NCBI RefSeq assembly: GCF_023073415.1
Contig: NZ_JADPJL010000012.1
Coordinates: 570,501-634,500, forward strand
Direction: 5' to 3'
Length of the DNA: 64,000 bases
Source of the DNA: Bradyrhizobium sp. 190
Lineage (GTDB): Bacteria > Pseudomonadota > Alphaproteobacteria > Rhizobiales > Xanthobacteraceae
Of the stretch, positions 42,738 through 51,854 are shown in pieces (position 1 is the first letter of the stretch; the number at the start of each line of letters is the position of its first letter). The notes beneath the pieces are model-generated. The model was not told where the DNA came from. It made no database searches and saw only the letters and a list, made by a program, of their open reading frames with translations. The position numbers and the translations under genes are program-made.

Positions 42738-44147
42738 TCAGATCACCTTACCTGGATTCAGCAGGCCGTCGGGATCGAGCGCGGCCTTCAGGGTGCGCAT
42801 CAGCGCGATCTCGGCTTCACTGCGGGCATGCCCGAGCCACTTCTTCTTTAGCGTTCCGATGCCGTGCTCGGCCGAGACGCTGCCGCCCATCTCGCGGACC
42901 AGGCCGTAGACGATCCGGTCCATTTCTTCTTTCGGCTGTTGATCGACGGAGAGCCCCGGCACCCACGAAACCAGGTGCAGATTGCCGTCGCCGATATGCC
43001 CGTAATAGACGCTGTCGCAACCGGGAATCCCGGATGCCAGCGCAGCCTTGCATCGCCGGACGAACTCGTCCATGCCGGCGACGGCGAGGCCTAAATCGTA
43101 GGGAATGTGCGGACCGAGCACCTTGCTGAATTCCGAGCAGATGTCGCGCACCGCCCAGAAGGCCCGGGTCTGCGCGAGCGATTGTGACACCGCCGCGTCG
43201 CTCAGCATCCCGCGTTCCATGAGATCCGCTAGCCAGGCTTCGAACCGCGGCGGGTCGGTTGCCTCGTCGGTGCCCTGCGCCTCGACCAGCACATAGAGGC
43301 CATGACCGGTGCCGACCGGCGAGCGGACGCCCGCTCGCGTCGTGATCACATCCCAGTAGTCGGGCCACATCACTTCGAAAGCGGATAGCAGCGGACCGAG
43401 CCCGCTGCGCGCTTCGTTCAGGAGCGCAAGCACCGCCGCATAATCCGGAACGGCGCAGAGTGCGGCCATCGTCGAGCGCGGCTTTGGAAACAGCTTGAGC
43501 ACCACGCGGGTGATGATGCCGAGCGTGCCCTCCGACCCGATGAAGAGATGCTTCAGATCGTAACCGGCGTTGTTCTTGATGAGCTTGTTGAGGCTGGTCA
43601 TGATGGTGCCGTCGGGCAATACCACTTCGAGACCGAGCACGAGTTCGCGCGTCATGCCGTATCGAATGACGCGATTGCCGCCGGCATTGGTGGAAAGATT
43701 GCCGCCGATCGCGCAAGATCCTCGCGAACCCAAATCGAGCGGAAAAAACATGCCGCGTTCGTCGGCCGCCTTCTGAATGGTCTCGAGCGACGTCCCTGCG
43801 CGCACCGTCATGGTGGCGCTCGCCGGATCGATTTCCTCGATGCCAACCATACGCTCCAGCGATATCGCAACCCAGGCGGCCTCCGGCGCAGCGCCGCGGC
43901 ACAGACCAGTCAGTCCACCCTGTGGCACGTAACACAGTCCGGCCTTTCGGCAGGCGAGAACCGCGTCAGATACGCCGGCGGCATCGACCGGCCGCACGAC
44001 GGCGAGCGGGGTCTGCGGCAGGCTTGCGCTCCAGTCGTTGCCATTGCGTGCCGGGACCTCGTTGCCGAGCAGAACGGCCTGGGCGCCGAGCTTTCGCTGC
44101 AACTGGCTGAGCGCTTCCCGGCTTTCGTCGCGTTTCATGGCGTGCAT
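42738..44147 (-). CDS. FAD-linked oxidoreductase (D-lactate dehydrogenase/glycolate oxidase GlcD family)
   Basis: This 469-residue flavoprotein has an N-terminal FAD_binding_4 (PCMH) domain with PQGGLTGLCRGAAP, GNLSTNAGGNRVIRYGMTRELVLGLEVVLPDG and GSEGTLGIIT. The C-terminal FAD-oxidase domain has GHIGDGNLHL (metal-binding His) and SAEHGIGTLKKKWL. Family members oxidise D-2-hydroxyacids (D-lactate, D-2-hydroxyglutarate, glycolate). It is divergent from a DHDPS-family aldolase/dehydratase pseudogene, with a GntR-type operator between them. It starts at ATG 44147, or at ATG 44138. Confidence 0.92.
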   Translation of the reverse strand: MHAMKRDESREALSQLQRKLGAQAVLLGNEVPARNGNDWSASLPQTPLAVVRPVDAAGVSDAVLACRKAGLCYVPQGGLTGLCRGAAPEAAWVAISLERMVGIEEIDPASATMTVRAGTSLETIQKAADERGMFFPLDLGSRGSCAIGGNLSTNAGGNRVIRYGMTRELVLGLEVVLPDGTIMTSLNKLIKNNAGYDLKHLFIGSEGTLGIITRVVLKLFPKPRSTMAALCAVPDYAAVLALLNEARSGLGPLLSAFEVMWPDYWDVITTRAGVRSPVGTGHGLYVLVEAQGTDEATDPPRFEAWLADLMERGMLSDAAVSQSLAQTRAFWAVRDICSEFSKVLGPHIPYDLGLAVAGMDEFVRRCKAALASGIPGCDSVYYGHIGDGNLHLVSWVPGLSVDQQPKEEMDRIVYGLVREMGGSVSAEHGIGTLKKKWLGHARSEAEIALMRTLKAALDPDGLLNPGKVI

Positions 44148-44233
44148 GGCGTGCCCGTTCTCCCGGGGTCAGTTGTGTAGCGCGGCGGAGCCGGAAAGCG
44201 GCATTTCGGCCGCGCAAATCCCTTGATGCCATC

Positions 44234-44250
44234 TTGTATGTAAGATACAA
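44234..44250. promoter_or_regulatory. GntR/FCD-type operator in a divergent promoter
   Basis: TTGTAT-GTAAG-ATACAA is a perfect 6-bp inverted repeat. It extends the T-n-G-T-n7-A-C-n-A spacing style of FadR-subfamily sites, and it lies midway between the FAD oxidase (starting 44147, minus) and the DHDPS-family gene (starting 44291, plus). The GntR regulator encoded at 42024 is the obvious candidate binder. Confidence 0.65.
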
Positions 44251-44290
44251 CATAAGTCAACAGAGTGGCGGACGCGGGGCCGGGGAACCG

Positions 44291-45192
44291 ATGGCGACCA
44301 CGAGGGAGCAACTGATGGCCGATCCGATCCGCGGGTTTTGGGTAGCAACGCCGACACCGCTGTCGGCGGACGGCTCGGTGGATCATGTCCGGCTTACGCA
44401 CCATGTGCTCCAGCTGTTTGCCAAGAGCGTCGACGGCGTGGTGCTGTTTGGGACTACCGGCGAGGGGACTTCGTTCAGTGCGTCCGAGCGGCTTGCAACC
44501 GTCGAAGCCCTCCTGAAAGCAGGCATTGCCGAGTCGCGCATAGGCTTGGGCAGCGGTTTTCCGGCCGTGACCGCAGCATCGCGCTGACCCGTTCGGCGCT
44601 GGCGCTGGGGCTGCGACACGTGTTGCTGTTGCCGCCCTGTTTCTATCGGGACGTGACGGCAGAAGGAATTGAGGACGCATTCGCCGCAATTTTGGATGGC
44701 GTCGCCGACGATCGGCTGCGGGCCACGCTCTACCATATCCCGCAGACCTCAGGCGTTGGCGTGCCTGCACCGGTGGCGGCCCGTCTGCGCGCGCGCTATG
44801 GCGCGGTTGTCGCCGGCCTCAAGGATAGCAGCGCTGACTTCAAACAGTTTCGGGCGTTCCGTGCCGCTGCGCCGGATCTGGCGATCACCGTAGGCAACGA
44901 AGTAGATATCGCCCGTGCGGTGGCCCAAGGCGGCGTCGGCACGATCTGCGGCCTTGGCAATATCGTCCCCCATCTGATCCGGGCCATGCTCGACATCGGC
45001 GCCGAACCGCAGATGCGCGCGGTCCAGTCTGTTTTCGCCGATGAACCATTTACGCCGGCGCTGAAGGCCGTCCTTGCCGCACGAACCGGCCATGCCGGCT
45101 GGCTGCGGGTGCGTGCGCCGCTGCGTGCAGCATCCAACGGTGCCGCGCTCGCGGCAAAGCTGGATTCGCTGTTGCGGCCTGTCGCCGCCTGA
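44291..45192 (+). pseudogene. Dihydrodipicolinate synthase/N-acetylneuraminate lyase family gene, frameshifted
   Basis: The first 97 codons from ATG 44291 (an alternative ATG at 44318 has GGGAG upstream) encode the N-terminal barrel half with VVLFGTTGEGTSFSASER and end in IGLGSGFPAVTAASR-stop. The rest is intact in the -1 frame from about 44574 to the stop at 45192: SIALTRSALALGLRHVLLLPP, LYHIPQTSGVGV (catalytic Tyr) and VAGLKDSSADF (Schiff-base Lys). Loss of one base at about 44573, where relatives read VTDSIAxTR, explains the break. All active-site residues exist across the two frames, so this is a recent mutation or a sequencing error. Uncorrected, it would give no full enzyme. Confidence 0.88.
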
Positions 45193-45207
45193 TCCAGAGG
45201 CAAGGCG

Positions 45208-46143
45208 CTACGCCCCGCGCGCGCGGAAGTCCCGTGGCGTGGCGCCAAATCGGTTCTTGAATGTGCGGGTCGCGTGAGCGGCATCGGCGAAGCCGCATTG
45301 ATGCGCAAGTCTCGCGATCGGAACGGTTGCCAGCGAAGGCTGCCGCAACAGGTCTTTGAACAATTCGACGCGCAGATGCAGGACATGGCGTTCGAACGTG
45401 GTCGCGCGGTCGGCGAAGATGCGATGAAAGGTCCGTTCGGAGACGCCGAATTCGGCGGCAAGCGCCGGCGCAGGTCGGGCACTGGTGATATCTGCCCTTA
45501 GATGGATGTCGATCAGACCAAACAGGCCGGGACGGGTGAGTTGATGGTCACCGCCGACTGCAAGGCGCAGCAGGGCCGATAGATAGGCCGCAATATCAGG
45601 CTCGTCCTGTTTTGCCGGCGCGGATGAACTGGAGATTACGTCGCGGACCAGGGCGGCAATCGAGCGGGCCACCGTTCCGGACAAGGGGATGGGTTTTGCA
45701 CAAAGCCGCTCCGCCTCGGGAACGGATTGCAACAGGGACGCAGCGGGCACGGTTGCGATCAGCACTTCGGCGCGTTGTTCGGGGCCGAACAGCCGGTCCT
45801 CGAACGGACGCCGCGCGTCATAGAGCACGCCGTATCCCGGACCGATCGTGCCTTCGTTGCCGGCTTGCGCCATTGCGCTTCGCCCACGGCGCTGGAAATC
45901 GAACATGAATTCGTCGGAGCCGGCCCGGCTCACGAGCCTGGCGTCACGGGTGTAGCATTGCGGGCTGCTGTCGAAGCGGACAAGCTTGGCGTTGCCGATC
46001 TCGACGAACTCGAAGTGGCCACTGACGATCGCAGAGCCGAGCGGCCTGGTCTCGACATTGGCGAATGACCGGCAGATGGCCTCGGTCCAATAGGCGGTCC
46101 GCTCGGTCGGGCGGATCGGGTCGGTGGAGACGCTGATGGGCAT
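45208..46143 (-). CDS. AraC family transcriptional regulator (AraC-binding-like domain)
   Basis: From ATG 46143 the product has 311 residues, matching the usual length. The open frame continues to 46320 but those residues are unconserved. The N-terminal AraC-binding-like domain (about residues 20-190: AYWTEAICRSFANVETRPL, then VRFDSSPQCYTRDARLVSRAGSDEFMFDFQRRG) and the C-terminal double HTH (APALAAEFGVSERTFHRIFAD...IARLAHQCGFADAAHATRTFKNRFGATPRDFR) are clear. It is divergent from the copper amine oxidase gene and is likely its regulator, as FeaR-type AraC proteins are for tynA. Confidence 0.92.
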   Translation of the reverse strand: MPISVSTDPIRPTERTAYWTEAICRSFANVETRPLGSAIVSGHFEFVEIGNAKLVRFDSSPQCYTRDARLVSRAGSDEFMFDFQRRGRSAMAQAGNEGTIGPGYGVLYDARRPFEDRLFGPEQRAEVLIATVPAASLLQSVPEAERLCAKPIPLSGTVARSIAALVRDVISSSSAPAKQDEPDIAAYLSALLRLAVGGDHQLTRPGLFGLIDIHLRADITSARPAPALAAEFGVSERTFHRIFADRATTFERHVLHLRVELFKDLLRQPSLATVPIARLAHQCGFADAAHATRTFKNRFGATPRDFRARGA

Positions 46144-46301
46144 CGTGCGAACAAGATCCGGTTTGTGGTCCTCCAGCGTCGCCCAGGATTGGTGGCTCTG
46201 GCAAGGGCTGAACCGGCCGGATGTGGCAGGTTCATTCAAGACGCGGCGCCTCGGGCCGCCGTAGGCTGTGGCCAGAAACCCCCTAAGGAATTCGGTCCGA
46301 T

Positions 46302-48278
46302 ATGGTACGTACAAAGCCATCCGCCGGCGTAGATACCGGTCATCCGCTCGACCCGCTCAGCGAGACCGAAGTCGCGCTGGCGTCCGAAATACTGAGGGCA
46401 GAAAAGAGGCTCGGCCCGCATGCGCGATTTACGCATGTGCAACTGGAAGAGCCGGCCAAATCCGACGTGCTCGAATGGAAGCCGGCTGCCGCACTTCCAC
46501 GGCGGGCAGCCGTCACCCTGTTCGACAGCAAGACCGGTGCAACGCATGTCGCAACGGTAGATCTCGATTCGAGGCGCGTGACGGAATGGCTGGAGTATTC
46601 GACCAAGGCCCATCCTTACGGCCAGCCGCCGATCACGATCGAGGAAGTCTTCAAGGTCGGCGACATCGTCAAGGCCGACGCGGACTGGCGGCGTGCGATG
46701 AAGCGGCGCGGCCTTGATGACAAGGAAATCGAACTGGTCCAGGTCGACCCGTTTTCAGCCGGCTATTTCGACCGCGAGGTGGAGAAGGGCCGCAGGCTGG
46801 TCAGTGCCGTGTCCTACTGGCGCAAGGATCTCAAGGACAATGGCTACGCGCACCCGATCGAAGGCGTGGTGGCGCTCGTTGACCTGATCGAGGACAGGAT
46901 CGTCCACCTCGTTGACGAGCCCGAAATCATTCCGATCCCGAAGCAATCGCGCAACTACGACCGCGCCTCGATCCCGCAAACGCGCAAGGACGTGAAGCCG
47001 CTGGATGTCGTGCAGAAGGACGGCCCGAGCTTTACGGTCGAGGGATGGAAGGTCGGTTGGCAGAACTGGTCATTCCGCGTCGGGTGGACGGCGCGCGAGG
47101 GCCTGGTCCTGCACCAGATCTCCTTTCGCGATGGTGCGCGCGAGCGGCCGATCATCTACCGGGCCAGTGTCACCGACATGATCGTTCCCTACGCCGATCC
47201 GACCGCCAACCATTTCTGGAAATGCGCGTTTGACGCCGGGGAGTATGGACTGGGCAAGCTCGCCAACGCGCTCGAACTCGGCTGCGACTGCCTCGGCCAT
47301 ATCCACTATTTCGACGTGCCGGTCGCCGACGATTACGGCAAGCCGGCCATCATGAAGAATGCGATCTGCCTGCACGAGGAGGATTACGGGATCCTCTGGA
47401 AGCATTACGAATTCCGCAACGAGACCTTCGAGGTGCGGCGGTCACGCCGCCTCGTCATCTCCTTCTTCACGACGGTTGGAAATTACGACTACGGCTTCTT
47501 CTGGTACTTCTACCAGGACGGCACCATTCAGCTCGAAGTCAAGCTGACCGGCATCATCCAGACGGCGGCGATCGCGCCGGGCAAGCCGTATCCGTGGGGC
47601 GGCATGGTCGCTGAAGACCTCGGCGGTCCGACCCACCAGCACTTCTTCAATGCCCGCCTGCACATGATGCTGGACGGCGAGGGCAATACCGTCACCGAGC
47701 ACGAGTTTCGGGCGCGGCCGTGGGGGACAGACAATCCCTACGGCAACGTGTTCGACACCACGACGCGTGTGCTGTCGCGTGAGCGCGACGCGGTCCGCGA
47801 GGCCGACGGGCGGACGGGACGCTACTGGAAGATCACCAATCCCAATCGAAAGAACAGCGTCGGCGGCCCGACGGCCTACAAGCTACTGGCGCACAGCGCG
47901 CCGGTGATGCTCGCGCAGCAGGGCTGCTACATGACCGAGCGTGGCGGCTTTGCGACCAAGCACATCTGGGTGACGCGCTATGCGCCCGACGAGCGATATG
48001 CGAGCGGCGAGTTTCCGAACCAGCATGCCGGCGGCGACGGCCTGCCGAAATACGTTGCGAAAAACCGACCAATCGAAAACCAGGATATCGTCGTCTGGCA
48101 CAGTTTCGGCGCGACGCATGTCTGCCGTCCCGAAGACTTTCCGGTGATGCCGGTCGAATATGTCGGCTTCGCGCTGAAGCCGAACGGATTCTTTGCCGAG
48201 AATCCGGCGATGGACCTGCCGCCCGACCGAAACAGTGCGAGCCGTGACAACCGCGACGACAATTCATGCTGCGGCTGA
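46302..48278 (+). CDS. Primary-amine oxidase (copper/topaquinone amine oxidase)
   Basis: This 658-residue enzyme of the copper amine oxidase family has N2/N3 domains in residues ~15-220 and the catalytic beta-sandwich after it. The cofactor motif N-Y-D-Y (TVGNYDYGFFW, near residue 392) contains the tyrosine that becomes topaquinone. HQHFF supplies two copper His ligands (near 446-448), a later TKHIW the third, and YADPT lies near the catalytic base region. It oxidises primary amines to aldehyde, NH3 and H2O2. No signal peptide is visible, so it is cytoplasmic, as in Arthrobacter-type enzymes. It is divergent from the AraC regulator and followed by a ruined TRAP receptor gene. Confidence 0.94.
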   Translation: MVRTKPSAGVDTGHPLDPLSETEVALASEILRAEKRLGPHARFTHVQLEEPAKSDVLEWKPAAALPRRAAVTLFDSKTGATHVATVDLDSRRVTEWLEYSTKAHPYGQPPITIEEVFKVGDIVKADADWRRAMKRRGLDDKEIELVQVDPFSAGYFDREVEKGRRLVSAVSYWRKDLKDNGYAHPIEGVVALVDLIEDRIVHLVDEPEIIPIPKQSRNYDRASIPQTRKDVKPLDVVQKDGPSFTVEGWKVGWQNWSFRVGWTAREGLVLHQISFRDGARERPIIYRASVTDMIVPYADPTANHFWKCAFDAGEYGLGKLANALELGCDCLGHIHYFDVPVADDYGKPAIMKNAICLHEEDYGILWKHYEFRNETFEVRRSRRLVISFFTTVGNYDYGFFWYFYQDGTIQLEVKLTGIIQTAAIAPGKPYPWGGMVAEDLGGPTHQHFFNARLHMMLDGEGNTVTEHEFRARPWGTDNPYGNVFDTTTRVLSRERDAVREADGRTGRYWKITNPNRKNSVGGPTAYKLLAHSAPVMLAQQGCYMTERGGFATKHIWVTRYAPDERYASGEFPNQHAGGDGLPKYVAKNRPIENQDIVVWHSFGATHVCRPEDFPVMPVEYVGFALKPNGFFAENPAMDLPPDRNSASRDNRDDNSCCG

Positions 48279-48324
48279 CGGCGTGCGGCCGTTCTTTTTC
48301 CGGGACCGAACAAGGAGACTGGCC

Positions 48325-48585
48325 ATGAACCGCAGAAAACTCCTCAAGGCAGCCGGTGCTGCTGTCGCCTCTACCGCCGTTGCCGCGCCCGCCATCGCGC
48401 AATGACCGACATGCTGGATGCGTCGTTCAAGGCGACGAACGAGCTCTTCTGAGGTCTCAGCAAAGAACGCAAAATTCAAGGCGCTGTATGAATCGACCAT
48501 CGCGTTCCGGAACGAGCAGTACCAATGGCATCAGGTCTGCGAGGCCACCTACGACAATTACATGATCAGGCGGATCCGCGCCTGA
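48325..48585 (+). pseudogene. TRAP transporter solute receptor (DctP), internally deleted remnant
   Basis: The 5' end is intact: AAGGAG, ATG 48325 and a complete signal peptide (MNRRKLLKAAGAAVASTAVAAPAIAQ), then a stop. Directly after it come pieces of the DctP C-terminus: TDMLDASFKATNELF, and in another frame AKNAKFKALYESTIAFRNEQ with YQWHQVCEATYDNYMIRRIRA, ending at TGA 48583-48585. About 280 central residues are gone and at least one further frameshift is present. This is a deletion relic of a mannitol/chloroaromatic-type TRAP receptor, placed between an amine oxidase and a gamma-glutamyltransferase. Confidence 0.85.
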
Positions 48586-48601
48586 GAGTTGGAGGCTTGA
48601 A

Positions 48602-50224
48602 TTGGACATTCGAACCGGCCGGCCCGTCACGCTTGCCTCAAGCGGCATGGTGACGTCGCCGCATTCGCTCGCATCCGCGGCTGGAGTGGATGTGCTTCGT
48701 GCCGGCGGCTCTGCCGTCGATGCCGCGATTGCGACCAGCGCGGTGCTGTCGGTCGTCTATCCGCACATGACCGGTCTCGGCGGCGACGCGTTCTGGCTCA
48801 TTCATGACAGCGCGAGCGGGGAAGTGCGTTACCTCAATGGCGGTGGCAAGGCTGCGGCCGGCGCCACGCTATCGTCCTTCGAGAAGAGGGGACTGAACGA
48901 AATCCCGCTTCGGGGCATCGTGCCGGCGACCCTGACGGTGCCGGGCGCGGTGGCGAGCTGGATCGAGGCGCACGACAGATATGGGCGGCTGCATCTCCGT
49001 CGCGTGCTGGAAAGCGCCATCGACTACGCCAGCGACGGATTTCCGGTCACCGGCCGCCTTGCAAGCTTCATCGAGATGACGCGCGACGATCTGGTGCGGG
49101 ATCAAGAGGCCGCAGCGCTTCTCTTTCCCGATGGGGCGGCAGCGCAGCCTGGCACGAAGCTTGCCAACTCAAATCTAGCGCGCACGCTGCAATCGATCGC
49201 GAATGACGGGTGGTCCGGCTTTTATGAAGGGCCGGTCGCCGCCGCGATGGCGCGCTTCTCGGAAGCCGCGGGCGGCCTGTTTCGCCTTGCCGATTTCGGC
49301 AGGCAAAGGGCCGTCTGGGGTGAGCCCCTTGTCGGCTGCTACCGCGACGTCACGGTCTTCAACACGCCGCCGCCGACGCAGGGTTTTACCGTGCTCGAAA
49401 TGCTCAACCTCGTCGAGCCTCACGAACTGCACCGAAAGGATTTCCTCGGACTCGACCATGTCCATCTGCTGGTGCAGGCCAAGCAGATCGCCTACCACGA
49501 CCGCGACCAGGTGCTCGCCGATCCCGCGTTTGCAGATGTGCCGGTCGAGCGGCTGATATCGAAGCAATACGCGGCCGAGCGGGGTCGGCTGATCGACGGA
49601 AGGTCGGCGTTGAAATGGGACATGGTGCCGTCCTTCGGCAGCCTGTCCGGCGATACCGTCTATATCGCCGCCGTCGATCGCGACGGCAATGCGGCGTCGC
49701 TGATTCAAAGCCTGTATGGTGCCTTCGGCTCCTGCGTGGTTGCGGGAAAGACCGGCGTCATCCTGCAAAACCGCGGTGCGTATTTCTCGCTGGATCGCAA
49801 CCATTCCAATCGGCTCGAACCGGGCAAGATCCCGCTGCATACGCTGATCGCCTCGATGGCCAAACGGGACGGCAAGCTCTGGAGCGTGCTCGGCTGCATG
49901 GGCGCGGATGGCCAGCCGCAAATCCAGATGCAGCTCTATTGCGCGATGATCGATTTCGGCCTCGACATCCAGGAAGCGATCGAGACGCCGCGGTTCCTGT
50001 CTGGCCGCTTCGCCCTCGGCGAGGCACGCGACACGCTGCATATCGAGAGCCGCTTTCCCGAAGCTGCGATCGACGCGCTCGCGCAACGCGGCCACGCGAT
50101 CAACCGCTGGGGCGCATGGAACGAAATGGCCGGCCACGCGCACGGCATCACGATCGACCGGCGGAGCGGCATGTTGAGCGGTGGGTCCGACCCGCGCAGC
50201 GATGGGGCGGCGATCGGGTACTAG
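48602..50224 (+). CDS. Gamma-glutamyltransferase family protein
   Basis: This 540-residue Ntn-hydrolase starts at TTG 48602, six bases after GGAGG. The N-terminal part ASSGMVTSPHSLASAAGVDVLRAGGSAVDAAIATSAVLSVVYPHMTGLGGDAFWLIHD is typical. The autocatalytic cleavage site is at GDTVYIAAVDRDGNAAS (Thr near residue 346), followed by the small-subunit signature. No signal peptide is visible, so unlike E. coli GGT it may be cytoplasmic. YwrD-like members of the family act on other gamma-glutamyl or acyl compounds. It may once have been linked with the deleted TRAP receptor just upstream. Confidence 0.92.
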   Translation: MDIRTGRPVTLASSGMVTSPHSLASAAGVDVLRAGGSAVDAAIATSAVLSVVYPHMTGLGGDAFWLIHDSASGEVRYLNGGGKAAAGATLSSFEKRGLNEIPLRGIVPATLTVPGAVASWIEAHDRYGRLHLRRVLESAIDYASDGFPVTGRLASFIEMTRDDLVRDQEAAALLFPDGAAAQPGTKLANSNLARTLQSIANDGWSGFYEGPVAAAMARFSEAAGGLFRLADFGRQRAVWGEPLVGCYRDVTVFNTPPPTQGFTVLEMLNLVEPHELHRKDFLGLDHVHLLVQAKQIAYHDRDQVLADPAFADVPVERLISKQYAAERGRLIDGRSALKWDMVPSFGSLSGDTVYIAAVDRDGNAASLIQSLYGAFGSCVVAGKTGVILQNRGAYFSLDRNHSNRLEPGKIPLHTLIASMAKRDGKLWSVLGCMGADGQPQIQMQLYCAMIDFGLDIQEAIETPRFLSGRFALGEARDTLHIESRFPEAAIDALAQRGHAINRWGAWNEMAGHAHGITIDRRSGMLSGGSDPRSDGAAIGY

Positions 50225-50239
50225 TCACTGCTCGGTCGC

Positions 50240-50601
50240 GGTCGAAGTCGGGCACCGGAGTGGCGGTCGCCTGGGGCGCCCCATAAGCGCGGCCATCGTC
50301 CCACGTCGCCACGATATAGGCATGAACTGGCGCCGGAATATTCTTCACCTTCCGCGCGCCGATGTCGATAAATCGCGCGGATAGCTTGCCGGTCACCTGC
50401 TCATGCACCGCGCGTGAAATACAGATGCCGCCAACTTCGGCCAGGCCTTCGAGGCGCGCGGCGATATTGACGCCATCGCCGAGCAGATCGCCCTCGCGCT
50501 CGACCACGTCGCCGATGCCAATGCCGATGCGGTAGCTCATCTGCCGGCTGGCCGGATAAGCGAGGTTCCGCGTGCAGAATTGCGGCGATCTTGCGCCTCA
50601 T
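50240..50601 (-). pseudogene. Adenylate/guanylate cyclase remnant
   Basis: At 50601 the minus strand reads MRRKIAAILHAE, the start of class III cyclases of the ERRLAAILAAD type. After ~20 codons the frame shifts and resumes as MSYRIGIGIGDVVEREGDLL...GDGVNIAARLEG then LAEVGGICISRAVHEQV, GKLSARFIDIGARKVKN and PVHAYIV, the C-terminal half of the catalytic domain. The middle (~80 residues, including the metal-binding Asp region) is missing and no long C-terminal part follows. The end overlaps the gamma-glutamyltransferase gene tail. The stretch 50602-50861 beyond it contains nothing recognisable. Confidence 0.8.
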
Positions 50602-50861
50602 GAAGATGGTATCCCGCACAAATCGGTCGCAGCAAAATGCTCCCAGGTTAGGACAACCAGGACGATCACGGCGGGGCTATCCGCGCAACTTCGCGGAACC
50701 CGTCCATCCGGTCGGCGTCAAGCGAAGCCTATCCGCCGTCCCTCCAGGCCGCCATACCCAAACTTCCCGTAACGTGCCAGAATCCTTGGCGTTTGGACCG
50801 ATTGGTTGTGCGGCGGCGAGTTCGGTCGCAGCCCCACCATGCCTCGAACAGGAGCAACGCC

Positions 50862-51668
50862 ATGCCGGTGTGGACCTGCGAACAATGCGGTGCCCAGTTT
50901 CCCGAAAGCGCCGAGCCGCCACAGGCCTGCCCGGTCTGCGAAGACGAGCGGCAATATGTGAACTGGAAGGGCCAGGCATGGCTCACGCGTGAGGAATTGG
51001 CGAAACGTTACAGGCTCATCTGGCGCGACGATCTCGACATTCCCGGCATCAGCATGCAGCCGGGTTTCGCGATCGGGCAGCGCGCGCTCTTGGTGCCGGA
51101 GGCCGATGGCTGCGTGATGTGGGATTGCGTGCCGCTGGCCACCCGCGAAGCCATCGACTACGTCCGCTCTCTCGGCGGCCTGAAGGCGATTGCCGTCTCG
51201 CATCCGCATTACTATGGCGCAGTCGCCGACTGGAGCGAGGCGTTCGGCGGCGTGCCGGTCTATCTGCACGGCGACGATCGCGCCTTCGTCACGCGGCCGC
51301 ATCCCGCCATCGTGCCGTGGACTGGCGACAGCCACAGGCTCTCCGACGACATCCTTCTGATGCGGGCCGGCGGTCATTTCGCCGGCGGCACGGTGATGCA
51401 CTGGCGCGTGGGCGCGCAAGGGCGGGGCGCATTGCTCACCGGCGATGTCGCGATGGTGGCGATGGATCGCCGTTCGCTCAGCTTCATGTACAGTTTTCCG
51501 AACTACATTCCGCTCAACGCTGCTGCGGTGCGCCGGATCTGGGCTGCGGTCGAGCCGCTGGCGTTCGATCGCATCTACGGCGCATGGTGGGGCCGCAACA
51601 TCGCCGACAATGCCAAGGCGGCGTTCGAAACGTCCGTCCGCCGGTATATCGCAGCGATCTCCGACTGA
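50862..51668 (+). CDS. Metallo-beta-lactamase-fold protein with N-terminal zinc ribbon
   Basis: ATG 50862 follows AGGAG, giving 268 residues. The N-terminus has a rubredoxin-like knuckle pair (CEQCG...CPVCED). The rest is a metallo-beta-lactamase-type fold, but the first metal motif is SHPHYYG rather than HxHxDH, so the second Asp-His pair is lost. A later His (GGHFAGG) and Asp (LLTGDVAMV) remain. It may bind one metal or act in a non-hydrolytic way. Related MBL-fold proteins are annotated only as hydrolases. No clear operon partner is present. Confidence 0.82.
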   Translation: MPVWTCEQCGAQFPESAEPPQACPVCEDERQYVNWKGQAWLTREELAKRYRLIWRDDLDIPGISMQPGFAIGQRALLVPEADGCVMWDCVPLATREAIDYVRSLGGLKAIAVSHPHYYGAVADWSEAFGGVPVYLHGDDRAFVTRPHPAIVPWTGDSHRLSDDILLMRAGGHFAGGTVMHWRVGAQGRGALLTGDVAMVAMDRRSLSFMYSFPNYIPLNAAAVRRIWAAVEPLAFDRIYGAWWGRNIADNAKAAFETSVRRYIAAISD

Positions 51669-51675
51669 AACAATA

Positions 51676-51771
51676 GCGTTTTCGAGCGAAGTGGGTACCG
51701 GTTCGCGTGAAGAAAACGCGTCAAACAAGAATCTAGAGCTTCGTTTTGATTCAATCAGAATCGAAGCTCTA
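51676..51771. repeat. Rhizobiales intergenic double-hairpin repeat (RIME-like)
   Basis: Two adjacent inverted repeats: GCGTTTTC (51676-51683) pairs with GAAAACGC (51712-51719), and TAGAGCTTCG (51734-51743) pairs with CGAAGCTCTA (51762-51771). The consensus (CGAGCGAAGTGG-TACCGG-TTCGCGTGAAG between the first arms) is a highly repeated intergenic element of Bradyrhizobium-type genomes. It lies just after the MBL gene and may act as a terminator or mRNA stabiliser. Confidence 0.8.
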
Positions 51772-51854
51772 ATCGCCCCCATCTTTATGGGGCTTCTCCA
51801 TCCGTCTCATTGTGGGCAATATATGATTGCCAAACAAGAAACGGGGGAAGCATC

